Positions 55,629-62,626 of a stretch of 64,000 nucleotides of DNA are shown piece after piece; position 1 is the stretch's first letter, and each line of letters starts with the position of its first letter. The translations under genes were made by a program, and so were the position numbers. Origin of the DNA: an uncultured Lachnospiraceae bacterium (GTDB taxonomy: Bacteria; Bacillota; Clostridia; Lachnospirales; Lachnospiraceae); contig CATKXR010000008.1 in the NCBI GenBank assembly GCA_949840805.1, positions 1 through 64,000 on the forward strand, written 5' to 3'. The notes under the pieces are model-generated. The model was not told the DNA's origin. It worked only from the letters and a program-made list of their open reading frames with translations, and did no database searches.

Positions 55629-55694
55629 ATTATAATGTTTTTTTCATAAATATCAATAATTTTTCATAATCCGGTATAAATCGACATAATCCGG
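55629..55694 (-). promoter_or_regulatory. agrBD promoter with upstream direct repeat
   Basis: Minus strand TTGATA (55651-55656), 16-base spacer, TATAAT (55629-55634). Upstream are two perfect CCGGATTATG repeats at 55685-55694 and 55665-55674, 20 bp apart start to start, about two helix turns. LytTR regulators such as AgrA bind pairs of direct repeats at this kind of spacing, so these are the candidate AgrA sites for positive feedback. Confidence 0.65.
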
Positions 55695-55698
55695 CATT

Positions 55699-57015
55699 TT
55701 ATTTTTCTTCATCAGCAGAACCAACGAGAATCCTCTGGAAAAACATTTTGTCCTCCTCCCACCGCTCATAGCTCCCATGATATTTATTGACAATTTCCGA
55801 TATATTTTCCATTCCGAATCCATGCTGAAAAACTTTCCGCTTGGTACTTTTCATCTCGGGATTATTTTCCAATACAGACGCGGCAATACTGTTTTCCAAC
55901 TGTATTTCCAGCTTTCCCTCTGAATTGACACGCACCAAAAGTTCCAGCTCCCTGCTTTCCCCCGCTTCCATACAGGCTTCAATCCCGTTATCCAGCAAAC
56001 TGTTCATCAGCTTCCCCATGTCCATGGTTTCAATCTTGTCCGGCCTTCCCAGGATAATATAATGAAAACGGATTTCCTTTTCCTTACATTTCGGAATCGC
56101 CTTTACAAGGGCCGCATCCAATCCCGCGTTTCCTGTTTCCTGGGGAAGCTCCGGATAATTCTTTATGTCTTTATGGATTTTTTCTATATACTCCTCTACT
56201 TCTTTTACTTTTCCGCTTTTCAGCAATCTGTGCAGAATCTCTATCTCCCCCGCAATATCATGACGCCAATGATTCATTTCCCGTCCGATCCGATACAGGC
56301 TCATCAATTCCTCTTCACGGTTCTTTCCTTCGGCAATCAGATATTCCTGCTCCATCTTTTCTCTTTGATATCGGTTCAGGCGGCCATATATCTTTTCAAA
56401 GACCAGGATGATCCCGAATCCCGCAACCAGAATGAATATTGTCACAAAATACCGCATCTTCTGCGGAAAGCCGCCCATCTCTAAAGCAAAAATCCCCAGC
56501 AATAAAAGAAACATAATTAGAAAGACGCCGGCCATCACCCAATCCTCTGCCCTTTTTCCGTTTCCTGTTCCCGGAAATATGAGAGACACGATCCTTCCCA
56601 TTGAAAATTTTATGGCGCAACTTGATATTCCCCCATATATCAGCATATCTCCCTTTAACGGCACCATGACGTCCAGGCTGCGGCCTGTCACGATTCCCAT
56701 GATCCCATATATCACATAAGCCGCACTAAACAGGATAAATACCCATATCAGGCTTACTATCCCGATGTGGTACGGATGTCCTTTTAATGCCAGCAGGCCA
56801 TAAACAGCGATTGCGGCTCCATATGAAAAAAGCAAAAGCCATTCGAATTGCATGATGACATTCAGGCTGGTAACTAATAAAAAATAAAACAGCCAGGCAG
56901 CAAGAAAAGATACCTTACGCCTGGTTCCCGAAAATTTTTTCTCAAACTGGTGATCCATATAATCGATGGCGACAAACGCGGATACAATATTGATCGCAAC
57001 TCCACTAACATCCAT
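55699..57015 (-). CDS. agrC: AgrC-like sensor histidine kinase (GHKL type)
   Basis: 438 aa. Six or seven membrane helices in the first 205 residues form the peptide-sensing domain. A coiled-coil leads to the phosphoacceptor MNHWRHDIAGEI. The ATPase domain has LMNSLLDNGIEACM (N-box) and GFGMENISEIV (G-box), the HATPase_c_5 type shared by AgrC and related kinases. Overlaps the 3' end of agrA by 11 bases, with GGGAGGGAATGCC before the ATG. Partner of the response regulator at 57005. Confidence 0.88.
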   Translation of the reverse strand: MDVSGVAINIVSAFVAIDYMDHQFEKKFSGTRRKVSFLAAWLFYFLLVTSLNVIMQFEWLLLFSYGAAIAVYGLLALKGHPYHIGIVSLIWVFILFSAAYVIYGIMGIVTGRSLDVMVPLKGDMLIYGGISSCAIKFSMGRIVSLIFPGTGNGKRAEDWVMAGVFLIMFLLLLGIFALEMGGFPQKMRYFVTIFILVAGFGIILVFEKIYGRLNRYQREKMEQEYLIAEGKNREEELMSLYRIGREMNHWRHDIAGEIEILHRLLKSGKVKEVEEYIEKIHKDIKNYPELPQETGNAGLDAALVKAIPKCKEKEIRFHYIILGRPDKIETMDMGKLMNSLLDNGIEACMEAGESRELELLVRVNSEGKLEIQLENSIAASVLENNPEMKSTKRKVFQHGFGMENISEIVNKYHGSYERWEEDKMFFQRILVGSADEEK

Positions 57016-57742
57016 GGCATTCCCTCCCGTATCGGATCATCGCTTCCGCCACCTGTTTTCTTCTGTCCTTTGCTATATCGACCCGCAGTCCATTTGTCAG
57101 CAGCACTGTCCTTTTTTCAACATTTTCCACATATCTTTGGTTTACCAGATAATTCCTGTGGGTTCTGAGGAAATGATACGGCGCCAGATCTCCTTCTATG
57201 GCTTTTAAACTTCCGCTGGAACGGTACGGCTCCTTTTTATTTACCAGAACAAAAGTCAATTCATGTCCGATACATTCCACATATAAAATATCCTTCACAA
57301 ACAATTCCCTGTAACTAAACCCGTCTTTTATTTTATAAGTCACATAATAAGAAGCCGTCTCCCGAAAGTAAAGCCTCATCATGCGCACCATATCCCGCCC
57401 CAGCAATCCTTTTCTCACAAATCCCAAAGGCAGATAATCCTGTGAATCAAACACCAGGTTTTCATGGCTGGAAACAAAAATCAAACGTGTTCCCGGATGA
57501 TTCATATGAAGCATTTTTGCAAGTTGGAATCCGTGCAAACCCGGCATTTCAATATCCAGAAAAACAATATCATACCCTTGCCGTTCTGCGGATTTATACA
57601 AATTTTCCCCGTCTTCGAAGATCCGGATGTCCAAAGCAGGAGTTCCTATTTTTTCTGATACCGATTCTAAAGCCTGTTTGATCTGAATCAATTCTTCTTT
57701 GCAGTCATCACAGATTGCAATATGTAATGCCTCACGCTTCAT
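57005..57742 (-). CDS. agrA: AgrA-like LytTR response regulator
   Basis: 245 aa. Receiver domain: IAICDDCKEELIQIKQ (acidic pair), VFLDIEMPGLHGFQLA (phosphorylated Asp) and IFVSSHENLVF. C-terminal LytTR DNA-binding domain: FVKDILYVECIGHELTF, HFLRTHRNYLVNQRYV and NGLRVDIAKDRRK. First gene of agrA-agrC-agrB-agrD. AAGGAG lies about 13 bases before the ATG. The AT-rich upstream gap shows no clear sigma-A promoter. Confidence 0.9.
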   Translation of the reverse strand: MKREALHIAICDDCKEELIQIKQALESVSEKIGTPALDIRIFEDGENLYKSAERQGYDIVFLDIEMPGLHGFQLAKMLHMNHPGTRLIFVSSHENLVFDSQDYLPLGFVRKGLLGRDMVRMMRLYFRETASYYVTYKIKDGFSYRELFVKDILYVECIGHELTFVLVNKKEPYRSSGSLKAIEGDLAPYHFLRTHRNYLVNQRYVENVEKRTVLLTNGLRVDIAKDRRKQVAEAMIRYGRECHGC

Positions 57743-57945
57743 CAGCCTTTTGTTCTCCTTTAATTTTCACCTTGCCGCGGCCTGAATTTATCCGCTCCTG
57801 TCCGTTGCCATTTCAAAAATAATGAATTTCCATTTATTTCCATATTTTATGGTAATTATAATTTTAATAATAAAATATTTTTTTGAATATATCCTACAAC
57901 TGGATAATACCTTCCCCTGCCCCTCCTTTTTTCTGATTTTGGCAC

Positions 57946-57984
57946 AAAAAAACCAGGAACTCTGACTTAACAAAATTCCCGGTT
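57946..57984 (-). terminator. Terminator of infC-rpmI-rplT
   Basis: Minus strand AACCGGGAA pairs with TTCCTGGTT (one G-U), then seven T. The rest of the gap 57743-58049 is AT-rich and holds nothing else recognisable apart from the agrA leader. Confidence 0.85.
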
Positions 57985-58049
57985 CTTTCCTACGATATTC
58001 GCTGTTTTGATGATATTTACCATCCTGCTGTTTTAATTTCTTAATTTTA

Positions 58050-58406
58050 TTACGCTACCTTGCTCTTTGCCAGCTCAGCCAGCTTTGCAAATCCCTCTGC
58101 GTCATTGATGGCCATGTCAGACAGAACCTTCCGGTTCATCTCCACGCCTGCCAGCTTCAGGCCGTACATAAACTTGCTGTAAGACAGGCCGTTGATCCTG
58201 GCCGCCGCGTTGATCCTGGCAATCCAAAGCTGACGAAACTGTCTCTTCCTCTGCTTCCGGCCCGCGTAAGAACTGGTCAGAGCTCTCATCACAGACTGCT
58301 TTGCAATTCTATACTGTTTGGAACGGGCGCCCCTATAGCCTTTTGCCAGCTTCAGGACTCTGTTATGCTTCTTCTTTGCGTTCATACCGCCTTTTATTCT
58401 TGCCAT
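58050..58406 (-). CDS. rplT: 50S ribosomal protein L20
   Basis: 118 aa, strongly basic: [33 protein letters not shown] and [18 protein letters not shown] are L20 signatures. An early assembly protein that also represses its own operon by binding the infC leader (region 59216-59375). Last gene of the operon. Confidence 0.97.
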   Translation of the reverse strand: MARIKGGMNAKKKHNRVLKLAKGYRGARSKQYRIAKQSVMRALTSSYAGRKQRKRQFRQLWIARINAAARINGLSYSKFMYGLKLAGVEMNRKVLSDMAINDAEGFAKLAELAKSKVA

Positions 58407-58431
58407 CGGTTTTTCCTCCTTCTCTCACGCC

Positions 58432-58629
58432 TTACAGGTACGGCAGAATCTTCTTCATCACTTTTGCATTGGTAGCATCCGTAACGATATCCTTGCGAAG
58501 ATTTCTTTTTCTCTTGGTGGACTTCTTTGTCAGAATATGGGATTTATATGCTTTGCTCCTTACCAGCTTGCCAGTACCGGTTTTCTTAAAACGCTTTGCA
58601 GCCGCTCTGCTTGTCTTTAACTTAGGCAT
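58432..58629 (-). CDS. rpmI: 50S ribosomal protein L35
   Basis: 65 aa: [20 protein letters not shown] and [19 protein letters not shown] are the L35 family pattern. Lies between infC and rplT as in nearly all bacteria. Confidence 0.97.
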   Translation of the reverse strand: MPKLKTSRAAAKRFKKTGTGKLVRSKAYKSHILTKKSTKRKRNLRKDIVTDATNAKVMKKILPYL

Positions 58630-58659
58630 GATATTTCCTCCTTAATCTTCACTTTCCAT

Positions 58660-59166
58660 TTACTTTTTTGCAGACAAAAACATAACCATGCTTCTTCCTT
58701 CAACCTTGGAAGGCTTATCGACAACCGCAATATCCTTCAGATTTTCCGCGAAATCATCCAGAATGTATCTGGATTTGGACATATGCGCCATCTCACGGCC
58801 GCGAAAGCGGAGTGTTACCTTGACCTTGTCTCCTTTTTCCAGGAACTTCCTCGCCGCGCCCATTTTGGTGTTTAAATCGTTGGTATCAATATTGGGGGAG
58901 AGCCTTACTTCCTTGATCTCGATCACTTTCTGCTTTTTCTTGGCTTCCTTTTCTTTCCTCGCCAGCTCATAGCGGTACTTGCCGTAATCGATAATCTTAC
59001 AGACCGGTGGTTTTGCCGCGGGGGCAATCTTCACAAGATCCAGCTCTGCCTCCAAGGCCAGCTTGTATGCCTCCTTGGCAGACATGATCCCTAACTGCTG
59101 CCCGTTCTCGCCAATCAACCGAACTTCCTTATCTCTGATCTGTTCGTTAATCATTAAATCGCTAAT
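58660..59166 (-). CDS. infC: Translation initiation factor IF-3, probable ATT start
   Basis: 168 aa from ATT at 59166. The perfect ribosome site GGAGGTG (59174-59180) lies 7 bases before ATT but 19 before the in-frame ATG at 59154, so ATT is the better start. The product would read SDLMINEQIRDKEVRLIGEN. infC is the classic gene with a rare start codon that IF-3 itself discriminates against, giving feedback. IF-3 motifs: PPVCKIIDYGKYRYEL, VRLSPNIDTNDL and LRFRGREMAH. Confidence 0.94.
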   Translation of the reverse strand: MSDLMINEQIRDKEVRLIGENGQQLGIMSAKEAYKLALEAELDLVKIAPAAKPPVCKIIDYGKYRYELARKEKEAKKKQKVIEIKEVRLSPNIDTNDLNTKMGAARKFLEKGDKVKVTLRFRGREMAHMSKSRYILDDFAENLKDIAVVDKPSKVEGRSMVMFLSAKK

Positions 59167-59215
59167 TGTCGTACACCTCCATTTTTAAATAAACATGACC
59201 TGCTTTTCTGCAAAA

Positions 59216-59375
59216 CAAAAAAATAGATAGAATAATTCTATCCACCCTCTAAAAACCACTTCAAGCGTATGAACGCTGATCAACCGTGTTTCTCGACTAT
59301 AAACCCGGGTCACTTGCTCGTGCCAAGGTGAGGTGGATACCTACTTTCCTGTATACTGCTCTCACAGCTCTTATA
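59216..59375 (-). promoter_or_regulatory. L20-type leader with attenuator before infC
   Basis: The minus-strand leader of about 190 nt contains several paired arms (GTATCCACCTCACC and GGGTGGATAG among them). It ends in a terminator: GATAGAA (59236-59242) pairs with TTCTATC (59226-59232), then seven T (59217-59223). The anti-terminator arm CCACCTCACC could pair with the terminator region. This fits the Firmicute L20 leader in which L20 controls read-through into infC-rpmI-rplT. Confidence 0.8.
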
Positions 59376-59404
59376 ACTATACTATTTCAGGCAGAAATTG
59401 TCAA
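59376..59404 (-). promoter_or_regulatory. Promoter of infC-rpmI-rplT
   Basis: Minus strand TTGACA (59399-59404), 17-base spacer, TATAGT (59376-59381). Confidence 0.8.
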
Positions 59405-59544
59405 CTGTTTTTTGAAATCAAAACTTAATCTGCCAGGATAAACGCATCAATTTCTTTCAAAAAGATATTGACTTTTCAAGTACTTTTGTTCCGAAGGAAT
59501 CTTCCTCTTGGTAACATATTACACAATATTGAAAATTGTTTCCC

Positions 59545-59573
59545 TTTCCAATTCCTACAAAATCCGCTATAAA
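59545..59573 (+). promoter_or_regulatory. Sense promoter of toxin/antisense locus 2
   Basis: TATAAA (59568-59573) with a weak TTTCCA 17 bases upstream. The surrounding words match the sense promoter of locus 1. The start near 59580 gives a leader of about 120 bases. Confidence 0.5.
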
Positions 59574-59621
59574 TTAAGAGGATCAGGAACAGACAAGTAA
59601 GCACTCCCTATTTGGAAGCTG

Positions 59622-59670
59622 CACACCTTTGGGACAGGCTTAATAAACTTAAGTCTGTCCCAAAGGTGTG
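59622..59670 (+). promoter_or_regulatory. 5' leader hairpin of locus 2
   Basis: CACACCTTTGGGACAG (59622-59637) is perfectly inverted at 59655-59670, and CTTAA/TTAAG extends the stem to a 5-base loop TAAAC. It is followed by GTGTGTAAACACC, as in locus 1. It sits 17 bases before the ribosome site. Confidence 0.75.
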
Positions 59671-59698
59671 TAAACACCAGAGAAAGAAGGATGTGGTC

Positions 59699-59872
59699 AT
59701 GATTTTCCTTGAAATCCTAAGCCGTATCGTGAGTATCTTGGTTGGCGTAGTATCATTAGCCAAAGAGTATAAATCTTACATACAGCGCAGTAAGGGACGG
59801 ACAGAAAAAGACCCATCAGCAAGCTTGCAGGCACCTGATGGGTCGAAAGGCGATTGTTTAGACAATCGTTAA
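59699..59872 (+). CDS. Short membrane peptide, candidate type I toxin (locus 2)
   Basis: 57 aa from the ATG at 59699 (AGAAGGA upstream; a GTG two codons earlier is possible). A hydrophobic stretch, MIFLEILSRIVSILVGVVSL, is followed by basic KEYKSYIQRSKGR and the tail TEKDPSASLQAPDGSKGDC ending LDNR. The first part differs from the paralogue at 27451 in sequence but not in plan. The tail codons are almost unchanged, as expected if they also encode an antisense terminator on the other strand. Confidence 0.7.
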   Translation: MIFLEILSRIVSILVGVVSLAKEYKSYIQRSKGRTEKDPSASLQAPDGSKGDCLDNR

Positions 59873-59911
59873 TCGTCCGAAGGGTGGCAGCAACACTGCC
59901 ACCCTTTTTAC
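59804..59911 (-). ncRNA. Candidate antisense RNA of locus 2
   Basis: Predicted from the promoter at 59918-59946 to a terminator inside the peptide gene. Minus-strand GACCCATCAG (59835-59844) pairs perfectly with CTGATGGGTC (59810-59819), then TTTTT (59805-59809). About 108 nt. It includes the complement of the sense terminator (AAGGGTGGCA/TGCCACCCTT, 59880-59908) and of the last codons. This is the 3'-overlap arrangement of txpA/RatA and bsrG/SR4. Confidence 0.65.
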
Positions 59912-59917
59912 ATGTTC

Positions 59918-59946
59918 ATCATAGCATGGTAAAAACCTAAAGTCAA
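59918..59946 (-). promoter_or_regulatory. Antisense promoter of locus 2
   Basis: TTGACT (59941-59946), 17-base spacer ending TGC, TATGAT (59918-59923), an extended -10 promoter matching locus 1. Confidence 0.75.
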
Positions 59947-59953
59947 GAAAAAG

Positions 59954-60230
59954 TCAAACTGCCTTTTCCGTGTTTTCCAATATGGCCCCTAACTGCTCAA
60001 TGTAAGGTGCCAGTCTCCTTATATATTTCTTGTTTATTTTGTAATGCCGTTCAGCAACCGTATCAATGACATGGCCAACAGCCTTTTCCACATCATTCAT
60101 ATTTGCCCCTATAATATCAAGTCAACTATGACCATATTTTTATTCTCTATTTCAATTGACTTTTTTCTGCTCCCATCTTGAATCATAAGCCTTTCCAGTT
60201 CATCAAAATAATGGAATAACCTTGATGTTG
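59954..60230 (-). pseudogene. Unrecognised gene remnant in two frames
   Basis: Minus strand. One frame reads APATSRLFHYFDELERLM, then IQDGSRKKSIEIENKN and a stop near 60117. A second frame starts at ATG 60100, MNDVEKAVGHVIDTVAERH, and runs 48 codons to 59954, ending LGAILENTEKAV. Both look like ordinary protein sequence and may be one gene broken by a frameshift. Family not recognised. Confidence 0.4.
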
Positions 60231-60253
60231 CAGGTGCTTTTCGTTAGATAAAC

Positions 60254-60291
60254 AAAAAAAATACAACATACACTTTATAAGCATATGTTGT
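60254..60291 (-). terminator. Terminator of the 60338-60970 gene
   Basis: Minus strand ACAACATA (60284-60291) pairs with TATGTTGT (60263-60270), then a run of T. Confidence 0.8.
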
Positions 60292-60337
60292 ACTTATTAT
60301 AAATTTTAACATAAATCACTTTTAATTAATTTAATGA

Positions 60338-60970
60338 TTATCCTTGTAAATCCATTGGAATCAACTGATCAGGAAGATGTAATCCCTCAACATTCTCTTC
60401 ACCGAGGTTTGCAGGCTCACCACCGATAAGGTGTGGAGCGTCTTCTGGTCCTACATACACCAAACCTGAATTAGCTGGTGGGGTAGTGCTTTTCGGCTGA
60501 TTTGTACTACCGCCATTATCTGTAGGAATCTTATTTAATTGACGTTCGTTTACACCTGCACCCCTGACTTCCTGCAAACCACTTAAAATTGCTCCGAACG
60601 TCCCATCATGCTCTTGATTGAATGTCATATAAACTTCTACACCATTTATATTGTATACACCATTCACTGTCAGCATACGTCCATAGGTTCCATCATGGAC
60701 AGGATTGAGTAAATAGGACTTTCCTGTACTTTGGTCTGTTATAAGGCCACTGTACATCACAGAGCCATCTTCCGCACCTAACATATACCAATCATGGGTA
60801 ATATCATCCTCAAACCAACAGTTCTTGATGAAACCACCTTGATTGTCTGATACCTGCCACCTGTCTCCTGAACCTATCCACCTTTCAGATTGAGCAGCAT
60901 AGGAGAGTAGGGGAAGTGATAAACTCATAGCCACTGTCAGCCCTAAAACCATTAAACCTTTCTTTCTCAT
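60338..60970 (-). CDS. Secreted protein with wall-repeat-like N-terminal part (paralogue 4)
   Basis: 210 aa. Signal peptide MRKKGLMVLGLTVAMSLSLP, cleaved near LSYAAQ; it closely resembles those at 16966 and 17750. The aromatic segments SGDRWQVSDNQGGFIKNCWF and NGVYNINGVEVYMTFNQEHD are of the wall-repeat type. A Pro/Thr/Asn-rich stretch and an acidic tail without recognisable fold follow. ATG at 60970 behind AAGGAGG. Function unknown. Confidence 0.72.
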   Translation of the reverse strand: MRKKGLMVLGLTVAMSLSLPLLSYAAQSERWIGSGDRWQVSDNQGGFIKNCWFEDDITHDWYMLGAEDGSVMYSGLITDQSTGKSYLLNPVHDGTYGRMLTVNGVYNINGVEVYMTFNQEHDGTFGAILSGLQEVRGAGVNERQLNKIPTDNGGSTNQPKSTTPPANSGLVYVGPEDAPHLIGGEPANLGEENVEGLHLPDQLIPMDLQG

Positions 60971-61021
60971 GATTGTATCCTCCTTAACCATATTCTTCCT
61001 TCTTGATGTAAGAAAATCAAA

Positions 61022-61066
61022 AAGCAAGGCGCCAGGTTCCCTCCCCTCACACCTTGCTGTCTTTTT
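61022..61066. terminator. Bidirectional hairpin between the secreted-protein gene and the small RNA
   Basis: AGCAAGG (61023-61029) pairs with CCTTGCT (61052-61058). T-runs follow on both strands: TTTTTT at 61061-61066 on plus and TTTT on minus. It could end minus-strand transcripts from the decayed genes at 61281-61708. Confidence 0.55.
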
Positions 61067-61102
61067 TGTACAACAAATAGACCCCTAGCCCCCAAATTTA
61101 TC

Positions 61103-61131
61103 TTGTCTAAACTCCAAACATAGATTATAAT
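61103..61131 (+). promoter_or_regulatory. Promoter of the candidate small RNA
   Basis: Plus strand TTGTCT (61103-61108), 17-base spacer, TATAAT (61126-61131). The start would fall at about 61138. Confidence 0.65.
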
Positions 61132-61137
61132 GGAAGG

Positions 61138-61235
61138 GCATAGTAGTGGTAGCTACCATTGTGAAGAGTGCTCGCCAAAGCACTTTTCACACCTCTTTGA
61201 GTGTTTGCCTACTCTTAGAGGTGCTATGCTTTTTA
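61138..61235 (+). ncRNA. Candidate small RNA, about 98 nt
   Basis: GCATAG (61138-61143) at the predicted start pairs with CTATGC (61224-61229) just before TTTTT (61230-61234), closing the molecule. Inside are a 12-bp hairpin GTGAAGAGTGCT/AGCACTTTTCAC (one G-U, loop CGCCAA, 61161-61190) and a second one ACCTCTTTGAGT/ACTCTTAGAGGT (61191-61222). A promoter is correctly placed. No ORF with a ribosome site fits. Not recognised as a known family. Confidence 0.6.
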
Positions 61236-61280
61236 ATTTTCTATCCCTATCTTACCATGGAAAGCACTGTATTTCAACAA

Positions 61281-61533
61281 TTATCTTCCCTTTCTTGTGG
61301 TGTTAGTATACAGATAAACATGATCAGACAAAACATCCATCACAGGTACTTCCACCCTGTTGACATGCTTAACCGTCCCTTTTACCTCATCCATATCATA
61401 CACCATGATATAAGGAAGCAATAACGACACCATTATTTTTCTCCACCTTTTCTACCTTCATAGCAAGCCTTCCCTAGAACTTTTTCTCCATTTCCTTTCT
61501 CATGTACTCCACAAACTGATTGAAGCTAATCAT
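61281..61533 (-). pseudogene. Decayed DUF5688-like gene
   Basis: Starts MISFNQFVEYMRKEMEKKF, then a stop, then in-frame KVEKVEKNNGVVIASLYHG and another stop. In the next frame DEVKGTVKHVNRVEVPVMD, then VLSDHVYLYTN. These are the beginning and the end of DUF5688 proteins, frequent in Lachnospiraceae; the large middle is deleted. Confidence 0.6.
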
Positions 61534-61537
61534 AAGT

Positions 61538-61708
61538 TTATTCTTTCCTTTCGTCTTTTTCTTCTTTTTCTGCCAGTCCTGCAAGGTATCCGATTTTTTC
61601 AATCGTTGCTCTTGTAATATCTCTCATGCACTTTACAACGAACACAGAGCATAAACAATCAACCGTTATTACAATCACAACTCCCATACTTTTTACAACC
61701 TCGTACAT
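61538..61708 (-). CDS. Small single-helix membrane protein
   Basis: 56 aa, ATG at 61708 with AAAGGAGG upstream. MYEVVKSMGVVIVITVDCL and CSVFVVKCM form one hydrophobic helix; the rest (RATIEKIGYLAGLAEKEEKD) is charged. It ends 5 bases before the DUF5688-like remnant begins, so the two were probably one transcript. Function not recognised. Confidence 0.5.
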   Translation of the reverse strand: MYEVVKSMGVVIVITVDCLCSVFVVKCMRDITRATIEKIGYLAGLAEKEEKDERKE

Positions 61709-61930
61709 ACAAAGCATCCTCCTTTCTCCTTTAATGGACTGCCATTGTAACGCTGTAAAGTATAAAAGGAAAGAGTGATACTAACCAGAAATCACCTTGT
61801 AGGATTAGGGCATTCGCCATATCTTAAAATCCCAGGAAATCCACCAAAAAACCAGCTATCCCTAAACCCCAATACCCCCTATAACTCATTAAAATTCCCG
61901 TGGTGCCATTTTAACCCCATACCCATATTT

Positions 61931-61965
61931 CCCCACACCCATCACCCAACCCCCTTTAAACCCCC
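61931..61965 (-). other. G-quadruplex-type tract
   Basis: On the minus strand five G-runs (5, 5, 3, 3 and 4 long) are separated by loops of 6, 2, 4 and 3 bases, matching the classic four-stranded G motif. It lies in a 270-base C-rich, G-poor stretch (about 61800-62060) with no supported gene. Confidence 0.6.
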
Positions 61966-62142
61966 TTAAAATCGTTCTGGACTACCCCCAAGACCCAAAA
62001 CCTGACCTTAATCCTGCCCCCAACCCCAAAATAAAAATGGCCCTATGGAATTTTTATCCCACAAAGCCATGTAAACAATTTTAAAATCTTATTGTATAAA
62101 AAGAAACAGCAGCAGCCTCAAAACTCTCCTCAAACTCCTAAA

Positions 62143-62193
62143 AAATGAGAGCGTACCCCAAAAAATGAAAGCGAAGTGTAAGCAAATGAAAGC
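62143..62193. repeat. Iteron-like direct repeats
   Basis: AAATGAGAGC (62143-62152), AAATGAAAGC (62163-62172) and AAATGAAAGC (62184-62193) lie 20-21 bp apart, on one face of the helix. A weaker copy may follow at 62202. The region 61709-62349 has no other recognisable feature. Confidence 0.5.
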
Positions 62194-62349
62194 AAGCAGC
62201 AAAATAGCAGAGCAAAATATAAAAGCCCCATTTCATAAAAAAACTAAAACAACAAAATCAGGAATAAAGAGATGTATATAGAAATCACACAATTCAATCA
62301 GAAGTAAGAGAATATCCCAAATTAAACCCAAAACCCACGCACAACATAC

Positions 62350-62384
62350 AAAAAAAGAGCACCCATTTTCCAATGAATGCTCTT
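62350..62384 (-). terminator. Terminator of tRNA-Met
   Basis: Minus strand AGAGCA-x2-CATT pairs with AATG-x2-TGCTCT around GGAA, then seven T. Confidence 0.88.
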
Positions 62385-62388
62385 TCAG

Positions 62389-62462
62389 TAGCGGAAGGGA
62401 GATTTGAACTCTCGACACCACGGGTATGAACCGTGTGCTCTAGCCAACTGAGCTATTCCGCC
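62389..62462 (-). tRNA. tRNA-Met (anticodon CAT)
   Basis: 74 nt. Acceptor GGCGGAA/TTCCGCT with discriminator A, D-arm AGCTCAGTTGGC, anticodon loop TTCATAC on a CACGG/CCGTG stem and T-loop GTTCAAATC. Elongator type by overall sequence; CAT could also be an Ile tRNA, but the body matches Clostridial elongator Met. The 3' CCA is not encoded. Confidence 0.93.
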
Positions 62463-62512
62463 ATATTTTATCTTACTAAGACTTCTCAGTCCGTTTTCCC
62501 GACTGCCTGTAT

Positions 62513-62541
62513 AGTATATCCTTTATTGTCGAAATTGTCAA
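62513..62541 (-). promoter_or_regulatory. Promoter of tRNA-Met
   Basis: Minus strand TTGACA (62536-62541), 17-base spacer, TATACT (62513-62518). Confidence 0.8.
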
Positions 62542-62626
62542 GACTTTTTCTGCATTTTTTTCTGTTACAGGCATCCGGCCGTAAAATAAGGATATAAAAC
62601 CAGCCGAATGCCTGCAAACCGCTCAA

